40,222 nucleotides of DNA from Aeromonas bivalvium (GCF_000819765.1 NZ_CDBT01000017.1:113695-153916), one strand, 5' to 3'; shown: positions 20,767-29,456, counted from the first letter of the stretch. Made by a program: numbers and translations. Notes: generated from the letters alone by a model not told the origin.

Positions 20767-21987
20767 ATGTCGTGGGCCTATCTCAGGCAATTCCCCATCC
20801 TGGTCTGGATCGTCATTCTGGGTACCTTCATGGTGCGCACCAGCTTCTTCATGGTGTGGCCCTTTCTCTCCATCCTGCTCTATCGCGACTATGGGCTCTC
20901 TGCGACCCTGATCGGCCTCATCCTGGGGGCCACGGCGGCGCTCTCGACCCTTGTCGGCTTCTATGGTGGCTGGCTCTCGGACAAGTGGGGGCGACGCAGC
21001 ATACTGCTGTTCGGCTGTCTGGTGTCGGCGGCGAGTTTCGCCCTGCTTGGCCTCTCCCATCAGGTGAGCTGGCTGGCGCTCGGGGTGATCGGCAGCGGCC
21101 TCTCCTACGGCCTCATCGACTCGCCGGGCAAGGCGCTGATGGCCGACAGCCTGGTCGAGCCCAAGGCCCGCGAGCTGGCCCTGCACCTGCGTTACTTTCT
21201 GCTCAACCTGGGCGCGGCCCTCGGCCCCCTGATCGGGGTCAGCTATGGCCTGAGCGCGCGCCAGGAGACCTTCCTGCTGCTGGGGGCCAGCTATCTGCTG
21301 CTTGGTCTGCTCTTTGTCGTGGGATTCAGGCTTTCCCCCTGTCAGAGCATCAGCCCCTCGGGCCCCGGCATGCGCGCCGTGCTGCGGGTACTGGGGCGAG
21401 ATCGTGCCTTCCTGCTGCTCACCCTGGCCAACCTTCTGCTGATGCTGGTTTACGCCCAGTTCGAATCGCCACTGATCCAGTATCTGACCCGGGCCGGCAC
21501 CCCTGAGGTGGCGCGGCTGGTCGGCCTGCTGGTGACCACCAATGCGCTCACCATAGTGCTGCTGCAATTTCCGCTGCTCCATCTCACCGCGCGCTGGCGC
21601 ATCAAGCACAGGTTGCAGCTCGGGGTGGCGCTCTTTCTCGGTGCCCAGCTGCTGTTCGCCCTCGGGGATACCGCCATCTGGTGGCACTGGATAGTGGCGG
21701 TGATCCTGCTGAGCGTGGGGGAGTGCATCCTCTTTCCCTTGCTCAATGTGCTGATCGATCAGATGGCGCCGGCGCATCTCAAGGGCAGCTATTTCGGGGC
21801 GGCCTCCCTGTCCGGGCTCGGCGTGGCCATGGGGGCCCTGCTGGGGGGCTGGATGATAGCCCACTGGGGCGGCGGCTGGCTCTACGGACTCATGGCCCTG
21901 CTCTGTCTGGCCATCCTGATCCTGTACGAGGCCAGCGCCCGGGTGGCTCGCCCCGAGGCGGCCAGCCCCTGTCCCGGGGAGGGATAG
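20767..21987 (+). CDS. MFS transporter (DHA1-type, substrate unknown)
   Basis: Inner-membrane proton-coupled transporter. The product is 406 residues, with about 12 hydrophobic segments in two halves. Major-facilitator motif A GGWLSDKWGRR is at 67-77 between helices 2 and 3. A helix 5-like stretch follows (LRYFLLNLGAALGPLIGVSYG), and a second-half glycine-rich helix GLGVAMGALLGGWMIAHWGG lies near the C-terminus. The overall pattern resembles multidrug exporters such as MdtH, but the substrate cannot be told from sequence. AAGGAG lies 7 bases before the ATG. It has its own promoter and sits downstream of pnp. Confidence 0.85.
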   Translation: MSWAYLRQFPILVWIVILGTFMVRTSFFMVWPFLSILLYRDYGLSATLIGLILGATAALSTLVGFYGGWLSDKWGRRSILLFGCLVSAASFALLGLSHQVSWLALGVIGSGLSYGLIDSPGKALMADSLVEPKARELALHLRYFLLNLGAALGPLIGVSYGLSARQETFLLLGASYLLLGLLFVVGFRLSPCQSISPSGPGMRAVLRVLGRDRAFLLLTLANLLLMLVYAQFESPLIQYLTRAGTPEVARLVGLLVTTNALTIVLLQFPLLHLTARWRIKHRLQLGVALFLGAQLLFALGDTAIWWHWIVAVILLSVGECILFPLLNVLIDQMAPAHLKGSYFGAASLSGLGVAMGALLGGWMIAHWGGGWLYGLMALLCLAILILYEASARVARPEAASPCPGEG

Positions 21988-22027
21988 CGGGCGGCCTTGC
22001 CTGCCTGAGACAAGCCAAAGGGCTGCG

Positions 22028-22381
22028 TCAGAAGGTGAGAACCTTGTCCGCCGCCAGGGTCCATTGGGCCAGCAGGGGCAGTGTACCTATCTCTATGCCC
22101 TCTATGAGGGGCAGGGCCGTGATGCCGCGCGCATCGGTGCAGCTCTTGCACAGGCGGATGGTGCAGCCCTGGGCCAGCAGTATCTCCAGCATCTGGCGCA
22201 GGTTGTAACCCTCGGCCGGGGCCTGGCCCGCGAGGGCGGCCCCGACGGCGTCGGACATCAGGAAGAGTTGCAGGCTGGCACCGCCCTGCTCGCCCAGGGC
22301 GATGGCGAGGCGCAGGGCATTGAACAGGGATTCGCTGCCGTAGGGGGCGCCGTTGGCAATGATGACAATACGTTGGATCAT
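22028..22381 (-). CDS. DsrE-family small protein
   Basis: 117 residues from ATG 22381, which has AAGGAG 6 bases upstream; the longer frame to 22408 lacks a ribosome binding site. The Rossmann-like DsrE/TusD fold is suggested by QRIVIIANGAPYGSESLFNALRLAIAL, SLQLFLMSDAVGAAL and LLAQGCTIRLCKSCTDARGI, where Cys73, Cys78 and Cys81 lie at the position of the sulfur-carrying cysteine of related proteins. The C-terminus has the IEIGTLPLLAQWTLAADKVLTF segment. Sulfur transfer is a family-level inference; the partner is unknown. It stands alone on the minus strand, convergent with the MFS gene. Confidence 0.8.
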   Translation of the reverse strand: MIQRIVIIANGAPYGSESLFNALRLAIALGEQGGASLQLFLMSDAVGAALAGQAPAEGYNLRQMLEILLAQGCTIRLCKSCTDARGITALPLIEGIEIGTLPLLAQWTLAADKVLTF

Positions 22382-22475
22382 CAGGGACTCCTTGATGGAA
22401 ACCGCCATTGTAGCCCGGCCGTGTTTGGCCTGGCGTGATGTCGCACAAACTCTGTCGTAGCACTTTTGCCGTGGC

Positions 22476-22504
22476 TTGACCCTGGCGAGTGAGTACGGTC
22501 TGAT
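22476..22504 (+). promoter_or_regulatory. Sigma-70 promoter for the DUF1090 gene
   Basis: TTGACC (22476-22481) and TCTGAT (22499-22504) with a 17-base spacer, 37 bases before the ATG. Confidence 0.6.
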
Positions 22505-22541
22505 AGGCGACCATCAAACATGACAGAGGAGTGAGGTCGTT

Positions 22542-22943
22542 ATGTGGAAGCTTGCGGGAGTCGGCATGCTGCTGTTGGCAGGCCAGGCTTATGGCAACCA
22601 GGAGGTGGGGTGTCAGGCCAGACAACAGGCGGTGGTGGAACAACTGGCCGCTGCCCGTGCCCACGGCAACGGGGAGCAAGTGGCTGGGTTGGAGCGGGCG
22701 CTGCGCAACATAGAGACACATTGCACCGATGCCGGGCTGCTCGAGGAGAGCGACGAGAAGCTGGTTGAGCTCAAGGCCAAGGTCGATGAGCGCCTCAGCG
22801 AGTTGCAGAGCGCCAGGGTGGCGGGCAAGCCGGACAAGATTGCCAAGAAACAGGGCAAGCTGGATGAGGCTCAGGCCAAGTATCAGCAGGAGCTGATCCA
22901 CAATGGCGCCCTGCGTGCCCTGGTCGAGGCCAAGGGGAAGTAG
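22542..22943 (+). CDS. DUF1090 family periplasmic protein (YqjC-like)
   Basis: 133 residues. The N-terminus MWKLAGVGMLLLAGQAYG is a signal peptide with probable cleavage near residue 18, so the product is likely periplasmic. The mature part is mostly helical and charged. It has two cysteines (VGCQARQQ and THCTDAGL) that could form a disulfide, and the ERALRNIETHCTDAGL and KIAKKQGKLDEAQAKYQQEL segments typical of E. coli YqjC. Function is unknown for the family. A GC-rich perfect stem-loop follows the gene. Confidence 0.85.
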   Translation: MWKLAGVGMLLLAGQAYGNQEVGCQARQQAVVEQLAAARAHGNGEQVAGLERALRNIETHCTDAGLLEESDEKLVELKAKVDERLSELQSARVAGKPDKIAKKQGKLDEAQAKYQQELIHNGALRALVEAKGK

Positions 22944-22972
22944 ACGTAGCTATCTGTGGTCATCGGCAGATA

Positions 22973-23006
22973 ACAATCAGGCCGGGCATGAGCCCGGCCT
23001 GATTGT
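22973..23006. terminator. Perfect 15-bp stem-loop between convergent genes
   Basis: ACAATCAGGCCGGGC (22973-22987) and GCCCGGCCTGATTGT (22992-23006) with loop ATGA. There is no long T run on either side, so it may be a bidirectional terminator or a 3'-end stabiliser. Confidence 0.6.
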
Positions 23007-23025
23007 CGATGCCATGGCGAATGGC

Positions 23026-23128
23026 TCAGCTGCGATGCAGCTTCATAAACTTGTCCACCAGCGGCTCCTGCATCTCTACATGCGCGGGGATCCCGGAGGA
23101 TGCAGCCCACAAGGTACAGACGCGCCGG
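23026..23128 (-). pseudogene. Decayed tandem duplicate of the 3' end of the ferredoxin gene
   Basis: Reading the minus strand, this stretch encodes HVEMQEPLVDKFMKLHRS-stop, against [22 protein letters not shown] at the end of the intact ferredoxin gene just upstream. Similarity continues back through GATCCC and GACTGCATC-like bases (the region of the last cysteine motif), but with a one-base insertion (CCCC for CCC) and further indels that break the frame. The repeat offset is about 105 bases. No start codon or complete iron-sulfur motif is present. Confidence 0.8.
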
Positions 23129-23130
23129 TG

Positions 23131-24745
<1,615 letters not shown>

Positions 24746-24923
24746 GATTTTCTCGCTGGTCTGATTGCAAATCAGGACGACGCCACCTGATGGCGCCGCA
24801 ATGAGGCTGGCATGGTCCTCCATGGAGGTAATGCCATCCCGATAAGGGTGCAAGATTGTACTCGTCCCCAGGCCATCATGCAATTTGGCCTGGCCTTGGC
24901 TCAGGGAGACGAGCTGGATACAT

Positions 24924-25661
24924 TCAGCACCAGCGGGAGAGGGGGGAGGGCCTGGCGTAGGCGTAGCCTTGCTGATAGTCGCAGCCGAGCCGGTTCGCCA
25001 GCTCGACATGGGTCTGGGTCTCCACCCCCTCGCACACCACGGCCATGCCGAGTCCTTGCAGGCAGATCACCAGACCCGTCAGCATCTTGAGAGCGTGAGT
25101 GCTGCGCTCAGCCTGAAGCAGCAGGGAGCGATCCAGCTTGACGATGTCGTAGGGCTGCACCATCAGGCGCTGAAAGTTGCACGCCAGGGAGCCGAAGTCG
25201 TCGCAGGCGATATGGGCGCCATGGGCGCGCAGCACCTCTATCAGCGCCCGATACTGGCGCTCCAGCCGGGCATGCTCCAGCACCTCGAACCAGATGGTGA
25301 TCCCCACCTTGCGAGCCTGGAGCAGCACCAGCAACAGCAGGTTGCGGTAGACGGGACTGGAGAGCACAGGATTGAGGTTGATGGAGAGCGCATAGGGGCC
25401 TCCCTTTGCCAGGACAGGGAGATCCCCCATGATGGCCCTGAGCATGACGATATCCAGATGCAGGGATTCGTCCTGACTGAGGGAGGCAAAGTCGATGCCC
25501 TGATACGATTGCGTCACCGCATCCCAGCGCCTGGCCAGCGCCTCATACCCCCTGACCTGACGATCCCGCCCTATGATGGGCTGATAAAAAGGGACGACGA
25601 CATCCGCCATGGCCACTCTTGCCATGGCACTCAATGGATACTCTTCTTTGAACGCAAGCAT
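24924..25661 (-). CDS. EAL-domain protein (putative c-di-GMP phosphodiesterase)
   Basis: 245 residues, a stand-alone EAL domain without GGDEF, sensor or membrane segment. Metal and catalytic residues are present: Glu40 of GYEALARR, Asn95/Asn97 in SINLN, Glu126 in FEVLEH, Asp154-Asp155 in DDFG, Lys175 in VKLD, Glu211 and Glu214 in EGVE, and Gln231 before GY. Loop 6 is unusual: DDFGSLACNF in place of the common DDFGTGYSSL. An active hydrolase is likely but unproven. It is divergent from the fimbrial chaperone gene, with a 247-base intergenic region holding operator-like repeats. Confidence 0.85.
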   Translation of the reverse strand: MLAFKEEYPLSAMARVAMADVVVPFYQPIIGRDRQVRGYEALARRWDAVTQSYQGIDFASLSQDESLHLDIVMLRAIMGDLPVLAKGGPYALSINLNPVLSSPVYRNLLLLVLLQARKVGITIWFEVLEHARLERQYRALIEVLRAHGAHIACDDFGSLACNFQRLMVQPYDIVKLDRSLLLQAERSTHALKMLTGLVICLQGLGMAVVCEGVETQTHVELANRLGCDYQQGYAYARPSPLSRWC

Positions 25662-25726
25662 GGCTCTAACCTGATGGATCTACATGGCCGCGCATAATAC
25701 CGAGAATGGCTGACCAGGTGCTGTAG

Positions 25727-25781
25727 GAATAATCCGATTATTCGCATTGGCTTGCACACCAATATAGGACTATTCCGATTA
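25727..25781. promoter_or_regulatory. Operator-like repeats between EAL and chaperone genes
   Basis: GAATAATC (25727-25734) and GATTATTC (25736-25743) form a perfect inverted repeat around one C. A second partial copy, ATTCCGATTA (25772-25781), repeats AATCCGATTA (25731-25740) 41 bases further on, about four helical turns. Confidence 0.5.
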
Positions 25782-25807
25782 ACCTCTCCCTTTGCGCTGA
25801 ATAAAAT
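25779..25807 (+). promoter_or_regulatory. Possible promoter for the chaperone gene
   Basis: TTAACC (25779-25784) and TAAAAT (25802-25807) with a 17-base spacer, about 100 bases before the ATG. The -35 overlaps the second TCCGATTA copy, so a regulator bound there could block it. Confidence 0.45.
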
Positions 25808-25908
25808 GGCCCCACTGATATGCGAGTGGCGTGAATGCAGCCAGAAGTAAATTCACCCATGATCCACGGAATTCACGAAAAGCAATAAAGAGTCAGCCTG
25901 GAACAGCC

Positions 25909-26640
25909 ATGAGAAACCTATTTTTTATTTTGTTGCTGATGCTCAGCGGCAACGTGTTGGCATCGGCCGACATCAGCATCGGCACCCTCTATGATTATAT
26001 GTCTGGTCAGCAGAGCACTTATTTGAAACGGATCAGGAATCAAGGTGATGCGACCGCCTTCGTCAAGGTGGCCATTCACGAAATCACCTATGACGGTGCG
26101 GGACAGCCCCACGAATCCCCTGAGCTGACCGAGGGCAATCGGGCCCTGATCGCCAGTCCGTCAAGGATGATCATCCCCGCCAAAGGGATGCAGGCCACCC
26201 GCTTGCTCTATCTGGGAGCGAGGGACAAGGAGCGATATTTCAGGGTCCGCTTTATTCCCGTGCAGCCCAGGAAGGAGGATGGATTCGACATGGATGACCA
26301 GAGCATTGATGGCCAGCAACAGATATCTGCCGGGGTAAATATATTGACCGGATTTGGCGCCATTATTTTCGTCATGCCAAAAGAGACCCGGTTTGATACC
26401 GGAATGATAGAGGCCGATACCATGACCACTGTGGTGAATAACGGCAATGCCACCATAGTGCTGGACTTTTTTGAAGAGTGTGATGGACGGGGAAAAAACT
26501 GTTCGACACCAGGGAAAATTCATCTATTGCCCAATATGAAAAAGCAACTGATGAAAAAGAAAGATCACCTTTATCGCTTCGTGCTGATTGAGGGTGACCA
26601 GAGTAGAAACATGGTGTGTACAGATCTCGTTATCCCCTGA
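25909..26640 (+). CDS. Orphan fimbrial chaperone, CS1/EcpB (alpha) type
   Basis: 243 residues from ATG 25909; the longer open frame back to 25831 has no signal peptide. Residues 1-20 (MRNLFFILLLMLSGNVLASA) form a signal peptide, so the product is periplasmic. The first immunoglobulin-like domain resembles EcpB and CS1-type chaperones: ISIGTLYDYMSGQQSTYLKRI, PSRMIIPAKGMQATRLLYLGA and KERYFRVRFIPVQ. The second domain includes GFGAIIFVMPKETRFDT, and a Cys pair (EECDGRGKNCSTP) may form a disulfide. No usher or pilin gene is nearby, which is odd. Codon use is more AT-rich than in its neighbours (ATA, AAA, TTT codons), suggesting acquisition. Confidence 0.75.
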   Translation: MRNLFFILLLMLSGNVLASADISIGTLYDYMSGQQSTYLKRIRNQGDATAFVKVAIHEITYDGAGQPHESPELTEGNRALIASPSRMIIPAKGMQATRLLYLGARDKERYFRVRFIPVQPRKEDGFDMDDQSIDGQQQISAGVNILTGFGAIIFVMPKETRFDTGMIEADTMTTVVNNGNATIVLDFFEECDGRGKNCSTPGKIHLLPNMKKQLMKKKDHLYRFVLIEGDQSRNMVCTDLVIP

Positions 26641-27128
26641 CCTGGCAGGCGGTGCGGGATGTCTGCTACCGCCACCTTGGCCTGGGAGAGGCGACCCCCC
26701 TGGCCGTCACATCCCCTATGGCGGAGGCTCTCCTGCCGTTGCCCGGCCGGGTGCTGGTGGAAGGGCTGAGCGCCATGCTGACGAAATGGCAGATGCTGCC
26801 GGCCAGTGGCCTGCTCGACCTGGGCGCACTGCAGCAATTGCTCGGCACAGGTGAGTCCTTTGCGCAGATGCTGACCCAGTTTCGCGACGAACTGGTGCAA
26901 TCGCTGGCCCAGGTGCAGGGGAGCGACAAGGCGCTGGCTGACTGGGTGCATCGCCAGGCGGGCACCATTTCCATGCTGCAGGCCGAGGATCTGGCGCTGC
27001 GGGCCTGGCATCTGGAGGAGAAGATCCGCCAGCAAGGAGCGGGCGAGTGCGAAGTCGAACTGGGGGAGTTCAGGGCCCAGCTTGGCCAGATAGCCGATGA
27101 GCTGAAGACACTCCTCCCTCGCCCCTGA
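26616..27128 (+). CDS. Hpt-like phosphotransfer domain protein, possibly a remnant of a hybrid kinase
   Basis: 170 residues from GTG 26616, overlapping the chaperone 3' end by 25 bases; the true start is uncertain (ATG 26718 is another choice). From about 67, LLDLGALQQLLGTGESFAQML, then VHRQAGTISMLQAEDLALRAWHLEEKIR, resembles a histidine-phosphotransfer domain with His112. The usual HxxKG motif is replaced by HRQAG. Residues about 38-60 look like the end of a receiver domain (LPLPGRVLVEGLSAMLTKW). The order receiver tail-Hpt is that of EvgS/BvgS-type hybrid kinases, so this may be the C-terminal relic of one. No such function is established here. Confidence 0.5.
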   Translation: MYRSRYPLTWQAVRDVCYRHLGLGEATPLAVTSPMAEALLPLPGRVLVEGLSAMLTKWQMLPASGLLDLGALQQLLGTGESFAQMLTQFRDELVQSLAQVQGSDKALADWVHRQAGTISMLQAEDLALRAWHLEEKIRQQGAGECEVELGEFRAQLGQIADELKTLLPRP

Positions 27129-27135
27129 GGGAGGC

Positions 27136-27402
27136 TCAGGAGGCCGTCATGGCCTGGATGCCTTGCTGGCTCGGACCCGGGTGCATCGCCTGGGCCAACC
27201 AGGACCAGTCGAGTCTGGGCGTATCCGCCTTGAAACGCTGATAGACCTGGCCCTGGTGTATGGTCAGGAACAGGGTGCTCGGCAGACCGAGGCGGTTGAG
27301 ATAACGCACCATCACATCCCCCTGGTAATCCCGTAGTCGTTGTTGCAGCTGGGGCAGTGTCAGCCCGTGCTCCCGTCCCCTTTCATCCCAGATTTCAAAC
27401 AT
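27136..27402 (-). CDS. Small protein of unknown function
   Basis: 88 residues from ATG 27402 (MFEIWDERGREHG), which has GGAG 9 bases upstream; an ATG at 27417 has no binding site. I do not recognise the family. It is predicted soluble, with no signal peptide, membrane helix or cysteine. It has a basic helical middle (LPQLQQRLRDYQGD) and an aromatic strand-like region (TLFLTIHQGQVYQRF). Its stop lies 7 bases from the stop of the convergent Hpt-like gene. The coding bias (GC-rich third positions) supports a real gene. Confidence 0.55.
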   Translation of the reverse strand: MFEIWDERGREHGLTLPQLQQRLRDYQGDVMVRYLNRLGLPSTLFLTIHQGQVYQRFKADTPRLDWSWLAQAMHPGPSQQGIQAMTAS

Positions 27403-27480
27403 ATGAAGGCGCTCCATGCGACGCTATGGGCTTACTGTTTCGAAAAAGCGGGGGCAGGGCAATTGTCAGATCTGACAGGG

Positions 27481-27515
27481 GCGGAAAAAGCGAAAACCCG
27501 GCGCAGGGCCGGGTT
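27481..27515 (-). terminator. Terminator of the tRNA-Tyr cluster
   Basis: On the minus strand AACCCGGC and GCCGGGTT (27515-27508 and 27502-27495) form a stem with a five-base loop, followed by TTCGCTTTTTCC. It lies just beyond the last tRNA of the leftward cluster. Confidence 0.8.
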
Positions 27516-27525
27516 CTCTGAAGTA

Positions 27526-27610
27526 TGGTGGAGGGAGAAGGATTCGAACCTTCGAAGGCAGAGCCGTCAGATTTACAGTCTGATCCCTTTGGCCGCTCGG
27601 GAACCCCTCC
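27526..27610 (-). tRNA. tRNA-Tyr (GTA), copy 3 in transcription order
   Basis: 85 bases with encoded CCA. Acceptor strands are GGAGGGG and CTCCCTCC, the anticodon loop is ACTGTAAAT (GTA), and there is a class II variable arm and a GGTTCGAATCC T arm. Confidence 0.96.
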
Positions 27611-27654
27611 ACAGGGGCATTGCTTTTACAGGCCTTTCATATTCATCAGGAAGA

Positions 27655-27739
27655 TGGTGGAGGGAGAAGGATTCGAACCTTCGAAGGCAGAGCCGTCAGA
27701 TTTACAGTCTGATCCCTTTGGCCGCTCGGGAACCCCTCC
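27655..27739 (-). tRNA. tRNA-Tyr (GTA), copy 2 in transcription order
   Basis: Identical in sequence to the copy at 27526-27610 as far as I can compare by eye. It is separated from that copy by a 44-base spacer. Confidence 0.96.
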
Positions 27740-27771
27740 ACGGGGTATTTTCCTGATTTTTGCACTTGAAA

Positions 27772-27856
27772 TGGTGGAGGGAGAAGGATTCGAACCTTCG
27801 AAGGCAGAGCCGTCAGATTTACAGTCTGATCCCTTTGGCCACTCGGGAACCCCTCC
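27772..27856 (-). tRNA. tRNA-Tyr (GTA), copy 1 in transcription order
   Basis: 85 bases, first of the leftward cluster. It differs from the other two at one D-arm base: CCCGAGTGGCC here, CCCGAGCGGCC in the others. A 32-base spacer separates it from the next copy. Confidence 0.96.
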
Positions 27857-27871
27857 TCAAGTGCGAGGCGC

Positions 27872-27899
27872 ATACTAACAGATCCCACGGCTTTGTGAA
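27872..27899 (-). promoter_or_regulatory. Promoter of the tRNA-Tyr cluster
   Basis: On the minus strand TTCACA (27899-27894), a 16-base spacer and TAGTAT (27877-27872). The next bases, GCGCC, are GC-rich like discriminators of stringently controlled stable RNA genes. Confidence 0.7.
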
Positions 27900-28196
27900 G
27901 CCCCGATTTGCAATCTATGCAGAAAAATATGCGAGTCGCTTATTTTTTGACATCTAACGTTCAAAATTCAATCTTTTCATAGGCTTCATGTCGGATTGAT
28001 CGCAAGTGAACCCAGGGCTCACCCCCGGATCAGGACGACCGCGCCCCGCAACATGAATGGTGTGAGCCAGGGTTTTATACTGGATTGCGCTCTTTTTTCT
28101 GTGAATGTGATGGGGAATGGGTTTGAGTGTGGACTTTGCTGCTGCCTGATCTTAATCTCGCCATGTTATCTAACTGTTAACATGGAATGTGACCCT
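27900..28196. other. Intergenic region with no gene
   Basis: The 340 bases between the tRNA-Tyr cluster and the PLP enzyme gene hold no convincing gene. They contain the tRNA promoter at the left end, a TTGACA hexamer at 27947-27952 without a good -10 at the right distance, a locally AT-rich tract (27925-27985) and an inverted repeat at 28161-28185. Confidence 0.6.
28161..28185. promoter_or_regulatory. Inverted repeat upstream of the PLP enzyme gene
   Basis: CCATGTTA (28161-28168) and TAACATGG (28178-28185) are perfect 8-base arms around 9 bases, ending 11 bases before the ATG at 28197. It could be a repressor site or an mRNA hairpin. Confidence 0.4.
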
Positions 28197-29432
28197 ATGC
28201 AGCCTCTCGATGTCGCCGTCCTGCGCGGCCAGTTTCCCGCCCTCAATCAGTTGATCGATGGCAGGCCCCCCCTCTTCTTCGACGGCCCAGGGGGTGCCCA
28301 GGTGCCCCATGTCGTGCTGGGCGCCATGACGGACTACCTGGGACGCTTCAACGCCAACCTGGGTGGCACCTTCTTCTCGGGCAGAGAGACGGAGCAGCAG
28401 GCGCTGCGGGCCCGTCAGGGGGCGGCGACCCTGCTGGGGGCCGAGCATTGGCAGGAGATAGTGTTCGGTGCCAACTTCACCAGCCTCACCTTCGCCTTCA
28501 GTCGCGCCCTGGCGCGGGAGTGGCAGGCGGGGGACGAGATAATCGTCTCCGCCCTGGATCACTACTCCAACGTCTCCAGCTGGCAGCAGGCGGCAGAGGA
28601 TCGCGGTGTCATCGTCCACCAGGCGCGGGTCGATGTCGGCACAGGCGGACTCGACATGGCACACCTGCTGAGCCTGCTCGGGCCGCGTACCCGGCTGGTG
28701 GCGGTGACGGCGGCCTCCAATACCACGGGCACCCTGGTGGACATTCCCGCCATCGCCGACGCGGTACACGAGGTCGGTGCCCTGCTCTATGTGGATGCGG
28801 TGCATTTCGCCCCCCATGAGCGCATCGACGTGCAGGCCTGGGATTGCGACTTCCTCGGTTGCTCCGCCTACAAGTTCTTCGGGCCGCATCTGGGCATCCT
28901 TTATGGCAAGCTGGCCCATCTGGAGCGACTGACCCCCTACAAGGTGGAACCGGCCAAGAACGTCTCTCCCTACAAGTGGGAGACGGGAACCCAGAGCTGG
29001 GAGGCCCTGGCGGGGCTTGAGGCCACCATCGAGTACCTGGCCTCCCTCTCCGGCCTCACGGCCCGGGAGGCGACCCTGGAGGAGCGGCTCGATATCGGCT
29101 TCGCCCGCAGCCATGCCCATGAGCAGCAACTTTCCGAGCACCTGCTGGCCAAGCTGGCGGAGCGACCCTGGTTCACCCTGCATGGCATCCGGGGCACGGC
29201 GGGGCGCACCCCCACCTTCGCCCTCACCTCGCAGCGGCACACCCCGGCCGAGATGGCGGTCCATCTCGGCGAGCATCAGGTGTGCAGCTGGGCGGGTCAC
29301 TTCTATGCGCTGGGGCTGATAGCGGCGCTCGACGTCGGGGAGGGGGGGGTACTGCGCATCGGCTGCATGCACTACAACACCCTGGGGGAGATAGACAGGC
29401 TGTTCGCCCTGCTGGACGCCATGGCGCCCTGA
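28197..29432 (+). CDS. SufS-like class V aminotransferase-fold protein (VC1184 family)
   Basis: 411 residues from ATG 28197; ATG 28182 is in frame but lacks a ribosome binding site. Fold-type I PLP enzyme: Lys226 in CSAYKFFGPHLG is the probable Schiff-base lysine, and YVDAVHFAPH (Asp200, His203) holds the cofactor ring. NTTGTLVDI and HYSNVSSWQQAAE match the cysteine desulfurase-like VC1184 group. The C-terminal SufS loop GHHCA is replaced by AGHFYA, so the catalytic cysteine is missing. The reaction is unknown, and desulfurase activity is unlikely. It is a single gene, probably under its own promoter. Confidence 0.85.
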   Translation: MQPLDVAVLRGQFPALNQLIDGRPPLFFDGPGGAQVPHVVLGAMTDYLGRFNANLGGTFFSGRETEQQALRARQGAATLLGAEHWQEIVFGANFTSLTFAFSRALAREWQAGDEIIVSALDHYSNVSSWQQAAEDRGVIVHQARVDVGTGGLDMAHLLSLLGPRTRLVAVTAASNTTGTLVDIPAIADAVHEVGALLYVDAVHFAPHERIDVQAWDCDFLGCSAYKFFGPHLGILYGKLAHLERLTPYKVEPAKNVSPYKWETGTQSWEALAGLEATIEYLASLSGLTAREATLEERLDIGFARSHAHEQQLSEHLLAKLAERPWFTLHGIRGTAGRTPTFALTSQRHTPAEMAVHLGEHQVCSWAGHFYALGLIAALDVGEGGVLRIGCMHYNTLGEIDRLFALLDAMAP

Positions 29433-29456
29433 GCCGTGGCGCCGCCCCGATATTCA

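Noticed and set aside
27526-27856. Three regularly spaced repeats that could look like a CRISPR array or direct-repeat element
   Set aside because: Each repeat is a complete tRNA-Tyr with acceptor, anticodon and T arms and encoded CCA; the spacing reflects the tRNA genes.
27996-28196. N-terminal extension of the PLP enzyme frame upstream of ATG 28197
   Set aside because: The extension is Cys/Leu-rich without the family pattern and begins without a ribosome binding site. The region holds the upstream inverted repeat instead.
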